Assembly: GCA_947631315.1 (NCBI GenBank)
Contig: CANRLA010000009.1
Location: forward strand, 1 to 26,711
Direction: 5' to 3'
Source: an uncultured Clostridia bacterium
GTDB taxonomy: Bacteria > Bacillota > Clostridia > TANB77 > CAG-508
DNA length: 26,711 nt
Shown: in pieces, positions 24,136-26,711 of the stretch
Layout: the number at the start of each line of letters is the position of its first letter
Numbering within the stretch: position 1 is the stretch's first letter
Translations under genes and position numbers: made by a program
Notes under the pieces: model-generated
Databases searched by the model: none
What the model saw: the letters and a program-made list of their open reading frames with translations, nothing else
Told to the model about the DNA's origin: nothing

Positions 24136-24177
24136 GAAAAGGTTTATAGGTTAACCTTAAAAAACCTAAATATATTA
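24136..24177 (+). ncRNA. Candidate pseudoknot leader upstream of cdsA
   Basis: 24139-24144 pairs with 24153-24158 (6 bp). Loop AGGT (24148-24151) pairs perfectly with ACCT (24164-24167). It aligns to 23296-23336 with five substitutions and one indel; four of the five substitutions keep or improve pairing. CCT could instead pair with AGG at 24182-24184 in the cdsA ribosome binding site. AGGTTAACCT in the centre is also a perfect palindrome, so a protein operator is an alternative reading. Confidence 0.5.
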
Positions 24178-24197
24178 TGCAAGGAATGAAATTTTTA

Positions 24198-25025
24198 ATG
24201 GATAAGAAAAAGAAAGAACTGATTACTAGAGTAATAAGTGCACTTATAGGTTTTCCATTAGTCTTAATAATATTCATTTTTGCCAATAATGTAGTATTTA
24301 GCATAGCTATCTCATTATTAACTATTATTTGCTTATATGAATATTATAATGGATTTAAAATAAACAAAAAAGCTAATCCTTCATCGTGGCTCGGATATTT
24401 GGCAAGTATTATTTTACTAATTATACATATAAACGGAAAATTAAATATTGGAATGTCACTAATTTATGTAATACTTGGTTCAATACTAATTTTAGTAGTT
24501 GAAATGTTATTTTCTAATGGAAAAAAGAATATAATAGATATTATCACCACAGTTTTTGGAATATGCTATATTGCAATTATGCTATCTTTCTTTAATTTAA
24601 TATACAAGATGGGCAAAATTTATTTATGGTATTCGTTAATAGCAGCTTGGATAAGCGATATATTTGCATTCCTTGTAGGAAGAAAAATTGGAAAACATAA
24701 ACTTACTAAAGTCAGTCCAAATAAAACTATTGAAGGCAGTGTAGCGGGAATTGTTAGTGCAATGTTAGTAGGACTTATTTATACAATCATTGTAAATAAT
24801 GTAGCATCTTTAGGTATAAACTGCTTTGCAATATTAATTATAATAGGAATTTTATCTGTAATAGGTCAGATAGGAGATTTAGCAGAATCAAGCATAAAGA
24901 GATTTTGTGATATAAAAGATTTTAGCAATCTTATTCCAGGCCATGGAGGGATGCTTGATAGGTTTGATAGCGTAATATTTATAGTGCCTTTTGCATATAT
25001 TTTACTTATGGCGTTTATAATATAA
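24198..25025 (+). CDS. cdsA: Phosphatidate cytidylyltransferase
   Basis: It makes CDP-diacylglycerol from phosphatidic acid and CTP, the branch point of phospholipid synthesis, in the cytoplasmic membrane. The 275-residue product starts at ATG 24198; in-frame ATGs at 24177 and 24186 lie before or over the AAGGA site. It has about eight hydrophobic segments. The CDS signature is near the end: SSIKRFCDIKDFSNLIPGHG followed by GMLDRFD. SPNKTIEGSVAG is the other conserved loop. It sits between uppS and rseP in the usual order, but dxr, often next, is absent. Confidence 0.95.
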   Translation: MDKKKKELITRVISALIGFPLVLIIFIFANNVVFSIAISLLTIICLYEYYNGFKINKKANPSSWLGYLASIILLIIHINGKLNIGMSLIYVILGSILILVVEMLFSNGKKNIIDIITTVFGICYIAIMLSFFNLIYKMGKIYLWYSLIAAWISDIFAFLVGRKIGKHKLTKVSPNKTIEGSVAGIVSAMLVGLIYTIIVNNVASLGINCFAILIIIGILSVIGQIGDLAESSIKRFCDIKDFSNLIPGHGGMLDRFDSVIFIVPFAYILLMAFII

Positions 25026-25058
25026 ATTGATAAAATAAAATTGGGAGGATTCACACTC

Positions 25059-25808
25059 TTGATAACGGCTTTAAAGATAATAATTTTACTTGGATTTCTA
25101 GTTCTTATACATGAAATGGGTCACTATATAGCAGCAAAAATTTGCAAAATTAGAGTAAACGAATTTGCAATTGGATTTGGACCAAAAATATTTAATAAAA
25201 AAGGTAAAGAAACAGAATATGAATTAAGACTAATTCCACTAGGCGGTTTTGTGAATTTGGAAGGTGAAGATGAAGAATCGAGTAAAGAAGGTTCATTTAG
25301 TAAAGCGAGTATTCCAAAAAGAATCTTTGTTGTAGCAGCCGGAGCATTAGTAAATATTTTATTTGGAATAATAGCATATTTTTGTTTAATACTTATAAGA
25401 TATTTAATAGTTATAAATGGAAATTTTTTAGAAGCAATTAATTATGCTTTTCTAGCAAGTGCAGAGCTTATTCAAAATATGTGGCTTTCAATTGTAGAGC
25501 TTTTTTCAGGAAATGTTGGACTGAATGATATGGTAGGTCCAATTGGTATATCAAATATGGTATCTAAAACATCAGGTTTAACAGAATTTATATATTTGCT
25601 TTCAATAATATCAGTATCATTAGGAATCACTAATTTACTTCCAATAATACCACTTGACGGCGGAAAAATAGTATTACTCATAATTGAAGGAATTAGAAAA
25701 AAGCCACTTAATAAAGATTTAGAAATAAAGATTCAATCTATCGCATTTTTAGTACTAATAATATTTTCAATAGTAGTAGCATTTAATGATGTGGCGAGAA
25801 TTGTGTAA
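25059..25808 (+). CDS. RseP-like site-2 metalloprotease lacking a visible PDZ domain
   Basis: It is a membrane zinc protease that cleaves within the bilayer. The start is TTG 25059, because GGGAGG (25043-25048) is 10 bases upstream; the in-frame TTG at 25041 overlaps that site. The zinc motif HEMGH is at residues 18-22, and the third ligand loop NLLPIIPLDGG has Asp200. Between transmembrane helix 2 (FVVAAGALVNILFGIIAYFC) and the C-terminal helices, typical RseP proteins carry a PDZ domain. Here only about 50 residues intervene and no PDZ pattern is seen. The length of 249 is well short of the usual 330-430. Position after cdsA supports an rseP orthologue; SpoIVFB-like regulation is a less likely option. 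Substrate unknown. Confidence 0.85.
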   Translation: MITALKIIILLGFLVLIHEMGHYIAAKICKIRVNEFAIGFGPKIFNKKGKETEYELRLIPLGGFVNLEGEDEESSKEGSFSKASIPKRIFVVAAGALVNILFGIIAYFCLILIRYLIVINGNFLEAINYAFLASAELIQNMWLSIVELFSGNVGLNDMVGPIGISNMVSKTSGLTEFIYLLSIISVSLGITNLLPIIPLDGGKIVLLIIEGIRKKPLNKDLEIKIQSIAFLVLIIFSIVVAFNDVARIV

Positions 25809-25839
25809 CAAAAGAACTTAGTAAAAATGGGGGCAAATT

Positions 25840-26711
25840 TTGGAACAGTTAAAGGAATTAAAAGTTGTATTTGGTGATTATAATTCAGATAGTTTCGCAT
25901 TAGCTAATGCAAAAATCTCTAATGTTAATTTGTACAAAAAAACAAATAAATTAGAGCTTTTTTTGCAGTCTCAAGATGTAATTCCAATTTCAGAGATAGA
26001 AAAATTTGAAAATTATGCAAAAAAGAGATTTAACTTTAATGAAGTATCATTTAAGTTATCTTATCCAAAAGAAGTAAATACTCAAGAAAATGCTTATCAA
26101 TCAGTAAATGAAGTAGTAGAAAAAGATTGGAAAAATATTTTAGACTATATGTCTAAAAAAACTCCAATGATAAAAGCATTTCTTAAGAACAGCACAATAG
26201 ATATAAGTGAAAATGTAATAAATATACATTTAAATTTAAAAGGAAAAGATATACTTGAAAAACAAGGTATAGATAATTATATATCAGATTTTATAAAAGA
26301 TATATATATGGTAAATTATAAAGTAAAGTTTATTGAAGAAAACATAGAAAAAACAGAAAATGATTTTTTATCAGCAAAACAAAAATTGATAAAAGAATTT
26401 TCAGAAAATTCTCTTAAAGCAGTAAGTGTAGCTTCGGGTGAAGAAAAACAAGAGAATAATAAAGTTTATAAAAACATTAACTGGAATGGAAAAGAACAAA
26501 GTAACAACTGGAAAAATGATAATAACAAACAAGATAATAGCAATAATTGGCAAAATAACAATTGGAAAAACAATAATTTTAAAAAGAACGCAAATGCAGA
26601 AAATAAACAAAATGAAGTAGAACAAACTAATGAACCAAGTGATCCAAATCTAATATATGGAAGAAATTCTAATATTAAAGAACAAGTAATGAAAATAGAA
26701 GATATAGGAAT
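25840..26711 (+). CDS. polC: DNA polymerase III alpha subunit, gram-positive PolC (3' truncated by window)
   Basis: The frame opens at TTG 25840, after a weak GGGGG site at 25829-25833, and runs without a stop to the window edge. About 290 residues are visible of about 1400. The first about 205 residues fit the PolC N-terminal domains (LKVVFGDYNSDSFALANAKI ... KLSYPKEV ... KDWKNILDYM). The last visible part, DPNLIYGRNSNIKEQVMKIE, is the entry into the OB-fold domain of PolC. Between them, at about residues 213-250, is an Asn/Trp/Lys-rich low-complexity linker. PolC is the main replicative polymerase of low-GC gram-positives. It follows rseP by 31 bases, as in many Firmicutes, though proS, sometimes between them, is missing. 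Confidence 0.85.
   Translation, partial: MEQLKELKVVFGDYNSDSFALANAKISNVNLYKKTNKLELFLQSQDVIPISEIEKFENYAKKRFNFNEVSFKLSYPKEVNTQENAYQSVNEVVEKDWKNILDYMSKKTPMIKAFLKNSTIDISENVINIHLNLKGKDILEKQGIDNYISDFIKDIYMVNYKVKFIEENIEKTENDFLSAKQKLIKEFSENSLKAVSVASGEEKQENNKVYKNINWNGKEQSNNWKNDNNKQDNSNNWQNNNWKNNNFKKNANAENKQNEVEQTNEPSDPNLIYGRNSNIKEQVMKIEDIG

Overview
The window looks like chromosome of an AT-rich, low-GC Gram-positive, most likely an uncultured or gut-type member of Clostridia. The evidence is AbrB with a Cys4 tail, gram-positive PolC, a YolD/Y-family polymerase pair, an LPXTG-like sorting signal, strong AGGAGG ribosome binding sites and frequent TTG starts. All recognised genes are on the + strand. I saw no tRNA, rRNA, CRISPR array, transposase or phage gene, and no gene-free gap exceeds 300 bases.

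Layout: (1) 1-2016: tail of an FtsX-like permease, a permuted papain-fold (YiiX-like) protein, a TVP38/DedA-like membrane protein and an AbrB regulator. (2) 2140-9845: a duplicated two-gene cassette. Each copy has a secreted glucosaminidase with SH3 domains and a C-terminal dockerin-like EF-hand pair, followed by a membrane-anchored protein with an Ig/cohesin-like domain and cadherin-like beta-sandwich domains. (3) 9926-12694: rpiA, a GT4 glycosyltransferase and an RNA m5C methyltransferase. (4) 12818-17829: a 1305-residue secreted transglutaminase-like protein carrying both a cohesin-like and a dockerin-like module, then a membrane-anchored cohesin protein on a Pro-rich stalk. (5) 18096-21690: Y-family polymerase, YolD-like protein, YchF and a small IPQTG surface protein. 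(6) 21899-26711: pyrH, frr, uppS, cdsA, rseP and the start of polC.

The most interesting biology is the surface set in regions 2 and 4. Dockerin-like modules sit on two predicted peptidoglycan hydrolases and a transglutaminase-like protein. Cohesin-like modules sit on a membrane-anchored stalk and on the transglutaminase-like protein. This suggests a cohesin-dockerin assembly for cell-wall or surface enzymes rather than for cellulose degradation. That is inference from domain content; pairing specificity cannot be read from sequence.

The second strong signal is a 41-42 nt leader found just upstream of both uppS and cdsA. The differences between the two copies are nearly all pairing-preserving, which fits a small pseudoknot that could compete with the ribosome binding site. 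Other oddities are an RseP homologue without a visible PDZ domain, a hairpin that may bring a distant Shine-Dalgarno to the cohesin gene, a two-copy palindromic repeat, and tandem repeats growing out of the 3' ends of yolD and uppS.
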